Shown here: positions 8,954 through 16,496 of the stretch, in pieces
How the letters are laid out: the number at the start of each line of letters is the position of its first letter
How positions within the stretch are numbered: the first letter of the stretch is position 1
Origin: Myxococcales bacterium
GTDB taxonomy: Bacteria > Myxococcota_A > Polyangia > Palsa-1104 > JAEUJZ01
DNA: 64,000 nt
Direction of reading: 5' to 3'
Assembly: GCA_016794505.1 (NCBI GenBank)
Contig: JAEUJZ010000013.1
Span: 296,689-360,688 of the forward strand
Program-made: the position numbers and the translations under genes
Notes under the pieces: generated by a model
Told to the model about the DNA's origin: nothing
The model's input: the letters and a program-made list of their open reading frames with translations, nothing else
Database searches by the model: none

Positions 8954-9597
8954 TGTGGCTTCCAGTCCGGCCAGCCCGCCGGAAGCAGGTTGGTCGAGCG
9001 CAGATCCTCAAGCACCGCCGCCAAGGGCAGCCCCACGACGTTTTCATAGCTGCCGCGAATCGCCGTGACGAAGCAGGAAAACAGGCCCTGCAGCGCATAA
9101 CCGCCGGCTTTGCCTCGCCACTCTTCGCTGCGCAGATACCCCTCGACTTCCTCGGGAAGCAGCAGGCGAACATCGACATCCGTCGACACCGCGCGCTGTA
9201 CACGCGGAACGCTACCATCGCTCTTCTGAGGCATGCGCAGGTGATAGCCGCTGACCACGCGATGCGTTGCGCCCGACAAGAGCGTGATCATCTGCCGCGC
9301 GGCTCCAGCATGTGGTGGTTTGCCGAGCAGACTGGGCTGTCCATCCGACATCGCCACGACGACGGTATCGGCCGCCAGGATCGGGGTCGACTCGGCCCCG
9401 CCGCTATCGCGCGCCACCCGCAGCGCGGCGGCGTCGGCTTTTTCTTGGCTGAGGCGCAGGACCAGCGCCTCAGCTGATTCGAACGGGCGCGGCGTCTCGT
9501 CGATCTCGACGGGATAGACCGCATGAGGCACACCGGCTTTCTGCAGCATCGCGATGCGACGCGGAGAAGCAGAAGCCAAGACCAACAAAGAAGACAT
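8950..9597 (-). CDS. maf: Maf-like nucleotide pyrophosphatase
   Basis: A 215-residue Maf/Ham1-fold enzyme that hydrolyses non-canonical or canonical NTPs, often dTTP/UTP, and is linked to septum arrest and house-cleaning. The N terminus has the diagnostic SASPRR block at residues 9-14, followed by an EIDE stretch, LAADTVV and the C-terminal GYALQG and SYENVVGLPL blocks. The open frame runs upstream to 10506, but everything before the ATG at 9597 is antisense to the HMG-CoA synthase gene. It is the first gene of the maf-yggS pair; both overlap by 4 bp. Confidence 0.92.
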   Translation of the reverse strand: MSSLLVLASASPRRIAMLQKAGVPHAVYPVEIDETPRPFESAEALVLRLSQEKADAAALRVARDSGGAESTPILAADTVVVAMSDGQPSLLGKPPHAGAARQMITLLSGATHRVVSGYHLRMPQKSDGSVPRVQRAVSTDVDVRLLLPEEVEGYLRSEEWRGKAGGYALQGLFSCFVTAIRGSYENVVGLPLAAVLEDLRSTNLLPAGWPDWKPQ

Positions 9598-9789
9598 GGC
9601 GCGCAATCTATCACGCGGATCGCGCAGGCAAGCTCGCGGGACGCGCGGCGTGCGACCGCGCCCGAAAGCGTGCGGGTTCGCAAGGCACAGCGCACACTTC
9701 GGGCCGTGCCGCGCCCCATGGGTTCGTCGCTTCCGAGGCACAGCGCACCTGCGTCGCAGTGGCACATGCCTTGCGCTAGCCGCTCGGTC
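9598..9789. promoter_or_regulatory. Divergent intergenic region between maf and the HMG-CoA synthase gene
   Basis: This 192-bp gap separates the divergent starts and should carry both promoters. It holds two copies of GGCACAGCGCAC, about 54 bp apart (near 9685 and 9737). No clear promoter hexamers are visible. Confidence 0.3.
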
Positions 9790-11121
9790 ATGACCAACCA
9801 ACCGCAATCCTCTTTTCCGTACAGCCCTGATCGTGGTGCCGCTTGCTGCGATACCGGAACCGCGTCTACCGCTGACTCCGTTGGGCTGGGCGATCGACGC
9901 ATCGGCATCGATGCGATGGCCTTTGCCGTGCCACGCGGATACCTTGCGCTTGCCGACTTGGCCGCCGCACGCGGTGTGCCGGTGGCAAAGTATGAACAAG
10001 GCCTGGGCGTGACCCAGATGGCCGTCGCTGCCCCCGACGAGGATCCAGTGACGCTCGCCACCGATGCAGCACGCCGCCTGCTGCGCGGCGCAGGCCGCAG
10101 CGCTAATGAGATCGGCCTTTGCATCGTCGGGACCGAGACGGCTGTCGATCACTCCAAGCCCATCGCATCGTACTTGCATGGCTTGCTGGGCCTGCCCAGC
10201 GCCTGCCGCGTGTTCGAGACGAAGCATGCCTGCTTCGGCGGCACAGCAGGCCTGCAGAACGCGCTCGACTGGATCGCCTCGGGCTCGGCGCGCGGTCGCT
10301 CGGCGCTTATCGTCTGCACGGACATCGCGCGCTATTCGCTGAACTCTGCCGGCGAGCCCACGCAGGGCGCAGGAGCCGTCGCCATGCTCGTCCGCGAAAA
10401 CCCGCGTCTGCTGGATCTGGAGGTCGGTCGCAGCGGCTGCTTTTCCGCCAACGTCCACGACTTCTGGCGACCGCTGTACCGCAAAGATGCGCTCGTTGAT
10501 GGGCACTTTTCGGTGCAGTGCTACCTGGATGCGCTGGCCGGCGCCTATGCTGAGTGGCGCGCCTTAAACCCACCGACGGAAGAGAGCAGCGACCGTTTAC
10601 TGCGCACGTGCTACCACGTGCCCTACGGAAAAATGGCACGTAAAGCGCATGGACGACGCTGCCAGATCGATGGTCTCGACGAAGCCGCCGCCGAGATCAG
10701 CTATCAGCACGAGGTCGAGCCCTCGCTGCGCCTGCCGTCACAGGTGGGGAACATCTATACCGGCTCGCTGTATCTGGCTCTGCTGTCGCTTTTGCACCAC
10801 CAAGCCGGCGAGCTTGCCGGGCAGCGCATTGGACTCTTCAGCTATGGCTCGGGCTGCGCCGCCGAGTTCTTTGCGGGCCGTGTCCGCCCCGAGGCTGCGG
10901 AGCTTCTCTTAGCCCTCGACGTGCTGGCCCCGCTGCGCGAGCGCACGCGCTTGAGCTTCGCGGAATACGAGGCGCTGCGCACCGCGGACGCGCAAGCCGA
11001 TCAGCGTCCTGCCGACGGCAGCAGCACGGCAGCCCATGGCGCCGCCTTGCACCTGCTTGACCAGCGACCGCGCTATTTCGGGATCGATCCGCAGGAGCGC
11101 CGCATCTACGCCGTGCAATAG
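9790..11121 (+). CDS. Hydroxymethylglutaryl-CoA synthase family protein
   Basis: A 443-residue thiolase-superfamily enzyme that condenses acetyl-CoA with acetoacetyl-CoA (or a carrier-bound keto group in polyketide beta-branching). Cys148 in KHACFGG is the acylated nucleophile, His276 lies in CYHVPYGKMA, and the SYGSGCAAEF block completes the family pattern. The ATG at 9790 is the first plausible start; the frame is open to 9523, but that part is antisense to maf. No acyl carrier protein, thiolase or other mevalonate gene is nearby, so primary isoprenoid metabolism and a scattered secondary pathway both remain possible. Confidence 0.88.
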   Translation: MTNQPQSSFPYSPDRGAACCDTGTASTADSVGLGDRRIGIDAMAFAVPRGYLALADLAAARGVPVAKYEQGLGVTQMAVAAPDEDPVTLATDAARRLLRGAGRSANEIGLCIVGTETAVDHSKPIASYLHGLLGLPSACRVFETKHACFGGTAGLQNALDWIASGSARGRSALIVCTDIARYSLNSAGEPTQGAGAVAMLVRENPRLLDLEVGRSGCFSANVHDFWRPLYRKDALVDGHFSVQCYLDALAGAYAEWRALNPPTEESSDRLLRTCYHVPYGKMARKAHGRRCQIDGLDEAAAEISYQHEVEPSLRLPSQVGNIYTGSLYLALLSLLHHQAGELAGQRIGLFSYGSGCAAEFFAGRVRPEAAELLLALDVLAPLRERTRLSFAEYEALRTADAQADQRPADGSSTAAHGAALHLLDQRPRYFGIDPQERRIYAVQ

Positions 11122-11212
11122 GTTCGCGTGTGGTCAGACCGTCCAAACCCGATGCCCGTGGCCTAGGAGATTGCTCCCTCACCGAGAGTGGAGATCCGGT
11201 ATCGTAGTTACG

Positions 11213-13510
11213 ATGCCCTTACCCGATTCGCCTGGATCGCCCCCGTTCCCTGCTAGCTCCGGTGAGAGTGAAGGCGCCCAAGAGCTCGTGCGCAAGCTGA
11301 TCGGCACCACGGTCGCGGGCCGCTACAAGGTGCAGCAGCTCATCGGCGAGGGCGGCATGGGCGCCGTGTTTCTCGTCGAGCACAACGTCATCCGCAAGCG
11401 CCTGGCGCTGAAGGTCCTAAACCGCGAGATGATGCGCAACCCCGAGATGGTGGCGCGCTTCGAGCGCGAGGCCCTGGCCGCTGCCCACATCGATCACCCC
11501 AACGTCGTCGCTGCTACCGACAGCGGTCGCACCGACGATGGTGCGCTGTTCGTGGTGCTCGAATACATCGACGGCAAGAGCCTGCGTGACCGCCTGAATC
11601 ATGGCCCCTTGCCGGCTCCCGCTGCGCTGCACATCGCCAAGCAGATCGCGAGTGCTCTTCTGCGCGCCCACGGCCTTGGGATCATTCATCGAGACTTGAA
11701 GCCCGAGAACATCATGCTGGTGCTGCGCGACGGGGATGGCAACTTCGTCAAGGTGCTGGACTTTGGCCTGGCCAAGCTGTCGGTAAGCGCGCTCTTGGAC
11801 GGCGAAAGTGATCACGGCGTGCGGCGCAGCGAGATCCTCACGCGGTACGGCGCAGTATTCGGCACGCCTGCGTACATGGCGCCCGAGCAAGCAGCCGGTG
11901 GCGAAGTCGATGGCCGCACCGATCTGTACGCCTTGGGCGTCGTGCTGTACGAGATGCTGTCGGGCGTTCTGCCATTTGATGGCGATGACTCAGCGGCGCT
12001 TCTGCGCATGCACGTCGTGGCCAAAGTGCCGACGATGAAAGAGCGCGCACCGCACATCAAGATCCCGCCTGCGCTGGAAGCGCTGGTCATGCGCCTGCTT
12101 GAGAAGAAGCCCGAGAGCCGCATTCAGAGCGCGAAGCTCTTGCTGGAGGCGCTCGACACACTGATCACGGCGGAGGGTCTCAAGTACGATCCCAGCCAGA
12201 GCCTGCCCAGCCCGACATCGACGGGACGAAGCGTGGTCGTCGGTCGCGGTGCGGGCAACGAGCATCCGACGAAGGTGGCGCCAGAAGACTACGAGCAGAA
12301 GAGCGCTGCGGCCTTCACCAATGCCGAGACCAAACTTGACCCCAACCCGGATCCCAGCAATGCGGGCAGCATCTCGGCAGCGCTGAAAGAGCTGAGCGCG
12401 AGCGCTACGAGGGAAACGGAGGCAGCACCGGCAATAGGTGGAAAAGAGGCAAGTGGCGACAAGGCAGCGGATGGCTCGGGTCCTCCCAAGCTGCGCATGC
12501 CGAGTGTCGTCGATCTGAGCCTGATCAAGCCCGAGAACGCGCCCAACCCTGCGCTGCTGACTCCGGCGCCGCCCCCGACGCTGGGCGAGCGCGTCAAAGA
12601 TGCCAGCGGCGAAGCCGTGGGCTGGTGGCGCGCCAAGGGCTGGCCGATGCTGCGCGAAAAGAGCCAGCAGGGCTGGGCCTTCACGAAAGAAAACGCGCCG
12701 ATCTACTGGGGCAAGCTGCTCGACTTTGTGCGCGGCAAGCTGCCCGAAAAACACCGCGACATGTCGCAGGTAGTGCTGAGCCTTATCGTCGCTGCCGTCC
12801 TCGCGCTGCCTGTGATCATCCTATTGCTTGTGATGATGAGCGGCGGATCCGATGCGCCAAGCAACAGCGCCATGGCCGGCTTCGCCAGCGATTCTGAGAT
12901 GGAAAAAGGGCTCAAGGATGGAGCCGGCAGCTTAGAGAAGCTGGCGACGCGATATCCGCAGGACTCGCGAATCTATCGCGCACTGGCACGGACTCATGCC
13001 GAGCGAAAAAACTATGCCGGTGCCCTGCGCGCCATCGGGACGCTGTCGCGCTTGGACCCGGCGATGGCCAGCGATGATCAGATGCTGCAAGTGGTCACCG
13101 AAGCGGCGCTGCAGCCCGAGACCGCCGACGCTGCGCTTGCGATGCTTGAGACCGGCTTGGGGGATCGCGGCGTCGGGGCGCTAAGCGACTTGGCCGATCG
13201 CACGACCATGGAGCCGTGGCGCAGCAAGTTCTTCGCCAGCTTGCAGAAAGGCAACGTCCGCGCGTTGGCAACTGAGCCGACGATCATCTTGTTGGATCTG
13301 CGCGGTGCGGCACGCTGCGAAGACAAGCGAAACCTGCTGCGCCGAGCGGCCACACAGGGCGATCTGCGCACGCTGAACTATCTGCAGCAGCTTCAGGTAC
13401 CGACGGGCTGCGGCCCCGGTGGCCAAAATGACTGCTGGCCCTGCCTGCGCAAGGGCACGGCCCTGCAGGCCACGATCGACCAGCTGCAAAAGCGCCTGTC
13501 TGGCGGATAG
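11213..13510 (+). CDS. Membrane Ser/Thr protein kinase with C-terminal tetratricopeptide-like region
   Basis: A 765-residue Hanks-type kinase. The N-terminal domain (residues about 37-310) shows GEGGMGAVF, the LALKVL lysine, HRDLKPEN (His159), DFGLAKL and GTPAYMAPEQA. It is followed by a long low-complexity linker, one membrane helix at about 520-542 and a C-terminal 220 residues of helices that read like degenerate TPRs (LEKLATRYPQDSRIYRALARTH). This C-terminal region would face the periplasm. The ATG at 11213 is preferred; the frame extends into the HMG-CoA synthase gene. Substrate and signal are unknown. Confidence 0.88.
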   Translation: MPLPDSPGSPPFPASSGESEGAQELVRKLIGTTVAGRYKVQQLIGEGGMGAVFLVEHNVIRKRLALKVLNREMMRNPEMVARFEREALAAAHIDHPNVVAATDSGRTDDGALFVVLEYIDGKSLRDRLNHGPLPAPAALHIAKQIASALLRAHGLGIIHRDLKPENIMLVLRDGDGNFVKVLDFGLAKLSVSALLDGESDHGVRRSEILTRYGAVFGTPAYMAPEQAAGGEVDGRTDLYALGVVLYEMLSGVLPFDGDDSAALLRMHVVAKVPTMKERAPHIKIPPALEALVMRLLEKKPESRIQSAKLLLEALDTLITAEGLKYDPSQSLPSPTSTGRSVVVGRGAGNEHPTKVAPEDYEQKSAAAFTNAETKLDPNPDPSNAGSISAALKELSASATRETEAAPAIGGKEASGDKAADGSGPPKLRMPSVVDLSLIKPENAPNPALLTPAPPPTLGERVKDASGEAVGWWRAKGWPMLREKSQQGWAFTKENAPIYWGKLLDFVRGKLPEKHRDMSQVVLSLIVAAVLALPVIILLLVMMSGGSDAPSNSAMAGFASDSEMEKGLKDGAGSLEKLATRYPQDSRIYRALARTHAERKNYAGALRAIGTLSRLDPAMASDDQMLQVVTEAALQPETADAALAMLETGLGDRGVGALSDLADRTTMEPWRSKFFASLQKGNVRALATEPTIILLDLRGAARCEDKRNLLRRAATQGDLRTLNYLQQLQVPTGCGPGGQNDCWPCLRKGTALQATIDQLQKRLSGG

Positions 13511-13517
13511 CCTCGGC

Positions 13518-15095
13518 CTAGCAACTACGCGACGACTCGCTTGGGCTGCCAAGCCCTTCGTCGCGCTGATAGTCCCCACTTACCAGCTTGCGACGCAGAA
13601 GCTTTCCGACGGGAGATCGCGGAATCTCGCGCACAAAGATGTACTCGCGCGGGCGCTTGAAGTTGTTGAGCTGCGATTGCCGACAGTGCGCATCCAGAGC
13701 CGCCGCATCGACAAACACATCCGATCGGCGACGAATGAAGGCCGCGACACGCTGGCCCCAGCGCTCATCACGCAGCCCTGCAACGGCGACCTCTTCAACG
13801 GCCGAATGCGTCGACAAAATGCTCTCGATCTCGACGGGGAAGATGTTCTCGCCGCCGCTTATGATCATGTCGTCGACACGCCCCGTAACGAACAGATCGC
13901 CATCGCCATCCACATAGCCGGTATCGCCCGTGAAGTACCAGCCCTGGCGCAAGCTCTTGGCATCGGCATCCGGGCGCTTCCAATAGCCGTCGAAGGCCTC
14001 ATCCCCAAGAAGCTCAGCGATGATCTGCCCTTCCTCATTGGGGCCCACGATCTGATCCGGTTGACTCGGCGTTGCGCCGTCGAGCGCCACCACGCGAACG
14101 CGAGCATGAATGCCGGCCCGACCTGCGCTTCCAGGCTTGGCGATGGCGTTAGGCTCGACGGTAAACGTGTAGATCTCGGAGCTTCCGTAGTGATTGATCA
14201 GCTGCTCGGGAGCAAACGCGGCATGTACACGCCGCAGCAGTGCTTCATGCATCGGCGCCCCCGCAAACCCCAGCTTTGAAGCGGTCGCCACCTTGGAGGA
14301 AGCGAAGTGCGGATGCGCCAATAGATCGTGATACAGCGTCGGCACCAGGTACAGCGCAGTAATCCGCTCGTCCTCGATCAGCGACAGCGCATGTCCGGCA
14401 TCAAAGCGCGGCAAGCAGACAAAGCAGCCATCAACCAGCGCCATCGACAGAAGCGAGCGCACACCCATCGTGTGGTAAAGCGGCATCGCTCCCAGGCAGC
14501 GCTCGCCGCGGGCATAGCGGTTCTGGGCGACGTGCGCGACGGCGGCCGCCCGCTCGCTGCGATGACGACGCGGAACGCCCTTGGGTGCCCCCGTGGTGCC
14601 CGAGGTGTACAGCATGATCGAGACGTCTTCCGACGTTGCACAAAGCCGCGGTATGGCCTGACGATTCGCGAGCAGATCGGAAAACAGATACGTGGCAGGC
14701 AGCCCAGTGCTCACCGCGATCCGCGGAAGCTGAGCCGTCGTGCTGACATCCAGCACAGACTGCGCACTCACCTGCTCAAATACCACCGCCTTGGACTCCG
14801 AGTCCTGCAGACAGTACGCGACCTCGTCGGGTTTGGCGCGCCAGTTCAGCGGCGTAATCACCACCCCGACAAGCTGACAAGCCCAGTGCAGCGTGGCGGT
14901 CTCCCAGCGGTTCTGCAGCAGCACGAGCACGTGATCACCGCGGCGCAGACCGAGTGCGCTCAAGGACTCAGCCAGCGCAAAGACATGCTGACTCCACTCG
15001 GAATAAGAAAGACGCAGCGAGCCATCGATCACGGCCAGGCAGTGCGGGCTGCGCTCAAGGCTCTGAAGAAACGTGCGCCCGAGATCAAGCATCAT
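13518..15095 (-). CDS. AMP-forming acyl/aryl-CoA synthetase
   Basis: A 525-residue ANL-superfamily ligase that activates a carboxylic acid through an acyl-adenylate to its CoA thioester. Motifs are LYTSGTTGAPKGV (P-loop), HYGSSEIY, GWYFTGDTGYVDGDG, VDDMIISGGENIFP and the C-terminal catalytic lysine region SPVGKLLRR. The start is one of two adjacent ATGs (15095 or 15092) behind GGAG; the gene overlaps the end of the 2Fe-2S subunit gene by about 11 bp. It is the last of four overlapping genes with a molybdenum hydroxylase, so its CoA product may feed that enzyme or derive from it. The overall look is that of benzoate/4-chlorobenzoate-type ligases, but the substrate is not proven. Confidence 0.9.
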   Translation of the reverse strand: MMLDLGRTFLQSLERSPHCLAVIDGSLRLSYSEWSQHVFALAESLSALGLRRGDHVLVLLQNRWETATLHWACQLVGVVITPLNWRAKPDEVAYCLQDSESKAVVFEQVSAQSVLDVSTTAQLPRIAVSTGLPATYLFSDLLANRQAIPRLCATSEDVSIMLYTSGTTGAPKGVPRRHRSERAAAVAHVAQNRYARGERCLGAMPLYHTMGVRSLLSMALVDGCFVCLPRFDAGHALSLIEDERITALYLVPTLYHDLLAHPHFASSKVATASKLGFAGAPMHEALLRRVHAAFAPEQLINHYGSSEIYTFTVEPNAIAKPGSAGRAGIHARVRVVALDGATPSQPDQIVGPNEEGQIIAELLGDEAFDGYWKRPDADAKSLRQGWYFTGDTGYVDGDGDLFVTGRVDDMIISGGENIFPVEIESILSTHSAVEEVAVAGLRDERWGQRVAAFIRRRSDVFVDAAALDAHCRQSQLNNFKRPREYIFVREIPRSPVGKLLRRKLVSGDYQRDEGLGSPSESSRSC

Positions 15096-15630
15096 GAACT
15101 CCAACGGACGGCGCGGATGCTGGATGGGCGGCCTCTCTCCGACGGACTTCTGCGACGGTGTGTCTCACCGCAGCCAACAGATCGGTATAGCCAGTACAGC
15201 GGCACAGATGGCCCGCCAATAGGCCGGGGATCTGCTCGTCTTCTGGCAGCGGACGGCGCTTCAGCATCTCGGCACAGGTCATCAGAATACCCGGAATGCA
15301 GAAGCCACACTGCAGCGCAAAGCGCTCACGAAGCGCGTGCTGCAGCTCGCACAAGCTGCCATCTGCTTGCGCCAATCCCTCGACGGTTTCGATGCATCGA
15401 CCATCGGCTTGCACAGCCAAGGTCAGGCAGCTTCGCTGGGCCACGCCATCGACCCGGATGGTGCAGGCACCGCACTCGCCGGTCTCGCAGCCGACGTGGG
15501 TGCCCGTCGCACCCAGCGTGTCACGCAAGAAGTCCGACAGCAGCACACGCGGCTCACACAGGCCGCGCCGCTGCACGCCGTTGAGTTCAACCTGCACGGG
15601 CACAAGCTCGCTCTGCTTCCAGCGCTTCAT
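15085..15630 (-). CDS. Molybdenum hydroxylase small subunit, two 2Fe-2S clusters
   Basis: A 181-residue CoxS/XdhC-type subunit that passes electrons between the Mo site and FAD. The plant-ferredoxin-type cluster is at GCETGECGACTIRVDG with a later Cys, and the second all-helical cluster at CGFCIPGILMTC and LCRCTGY. Length is typical. The ATG at 15630 overlaps the stop of the FAD subunit gene as ATGA; the longer open frame runs antisense-free into that gene but lacks support. It forms one enzyme with the two genes upstream on the minus strand. Confidence 0.93.
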   Translation of the reverse strand: MKRWKQSELVPVQVELNGVQRRGLCEPRVLLSDFLRDTLGATGTHVGCETGECGACTIRVDGVAQRSCLTLAVQADGRCIETVEGLAQADGSLCELQHALRERFALQCGFCIPGILMTCAEMLKRRPLPEDEQIPGLLAGHLCRCTGYTDLLAAVRHTVAEVRRREAAHPASAPSVGVHDA

Positions 15631-16496
15631 CGCCGATGCTCCATGATCTGTGCGTCGACGGCGGCTCGCCGATCCCGCGCACGCTGTGCTTGCTTTAGCG
15701 CATTCAAACCCAAGGACACGACCAACTGCCGTCGGTACGCATCGTCGTCGGCCGAAGCGCAAGACAGCGCTAGCGAGCGCGCGATGATGTCGAGCTGATC
15801 GCGCAGATCCGCTTCGGGCAACAAAGGATAGTCATGCACCTGCGGTGTGGCTTGCCCGGCCAACACGGCAAGTCGCAGGCGATGCGGCCCGGCGATGGCT
15901 GCACACGCCACCTGCGCCTGCCCCGTAACGCGAACCGCCACTTCCAGAAAGGCCGATCCTTCATCGATCGACTGGCAGGGAATGTGAGCCTGCGCGATGT
16001 ATTCATCGGGTCGGCACGCTGTCTTTTGCGCGGCGATGAAGAAGTCTGCGGCAGCGATCCGGCGCTCGCCTCGCTGTGACCGCAAGACGATCTCTCCGTC
16101 GAGGGCTGCCAAACACAGCGGTAGCTCGGCCTGCGGATGCGCGTGCGCAAGCGATCCACACAGCGTGCCGCGACTGCGGATCTGCGGGTTGCCAACATGT
16201 GGCAGCGCCAGCGCCAGCAGCGGCACCTGGTGCGCAAGCCGCGGCCAGCTCAGCACCGTGGCCTGTGTGACGGCCGCGCCAATCTGCAGCCCCCCAGAAG
16301 TCGGTGTCAGATCGTGCAGCGCACGACAACGCGACAGGTCCAGGAGCACACGCGGTCGTCGTAGGCGCAGGTTCAGAATCGGCATCAGCGACTGGCCACC
16401 GGCAAGGACTGCGGCCTCGGGTCCATGCTCGGTCAGCAGCGCCGAAAGCTCGTCTGGATGATCGATGCGCACGTACTCGAAGGGGGCCGGCTTCAT
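15627..16496 (-). CDS. Molybdenum hydroxylase FAD-binding subunit
   Basis: A 289-residue CoxM-type flavoprotein subunit. The FAD-binding blocks are AVLAGGQSLMPILNLR and a later GTLCGSLAHAHPQAELP. The family size of about 290 residues is met. The longer 4-hydroxybenzoyl-CoA reductase version has an inserted 4Fe-4S loop with clustered cysteines; no such cluster is visible here. The gene overlaps its neighbours on both sides as ATGA, so the three subunits are translated from one message. Confidence 0.92.
   Translation of the reverse strand: MKPAPFEYVRIDHPDELSALLTEHGPEAAVLAGGQSLMPILNLRLRRPRVLLDLSRCRALHDLTPTSGGLQIGAAVTQATVLSWPRLAHQVPLLALALPHVGNPQIRSRGTLCGSLAHAHPQAELPLCLAALDGEIVLRSQRGERRIAAADFFIAAQKTACRPDEYIAQAHIPCQSIDEGSAFLEVAVRVTGQAQVACAAIAGPHRLRLAVLAGQATPQVHDYPLLPEADLRDQLDIIARSLALSCASADDDAYRRQLVVSLGLNALKQAQRARDRRAAVDAQIMEHRR

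Noticed and set aside
14328..15584. Plus-strand frame of 418 codons
   Set aside because: Lies opposite the CoA ligase and Fe-S subunit genes; low-complexity Arg/His-rich translation.
15627..16496. 4-hydroxybenzoyl-CoA reductase beta subunit
   Set aside because: The 4Fe-4S insertion with clustered cysteines is absent and the protein is shorter; left as a general molybdenum hydroxylase.
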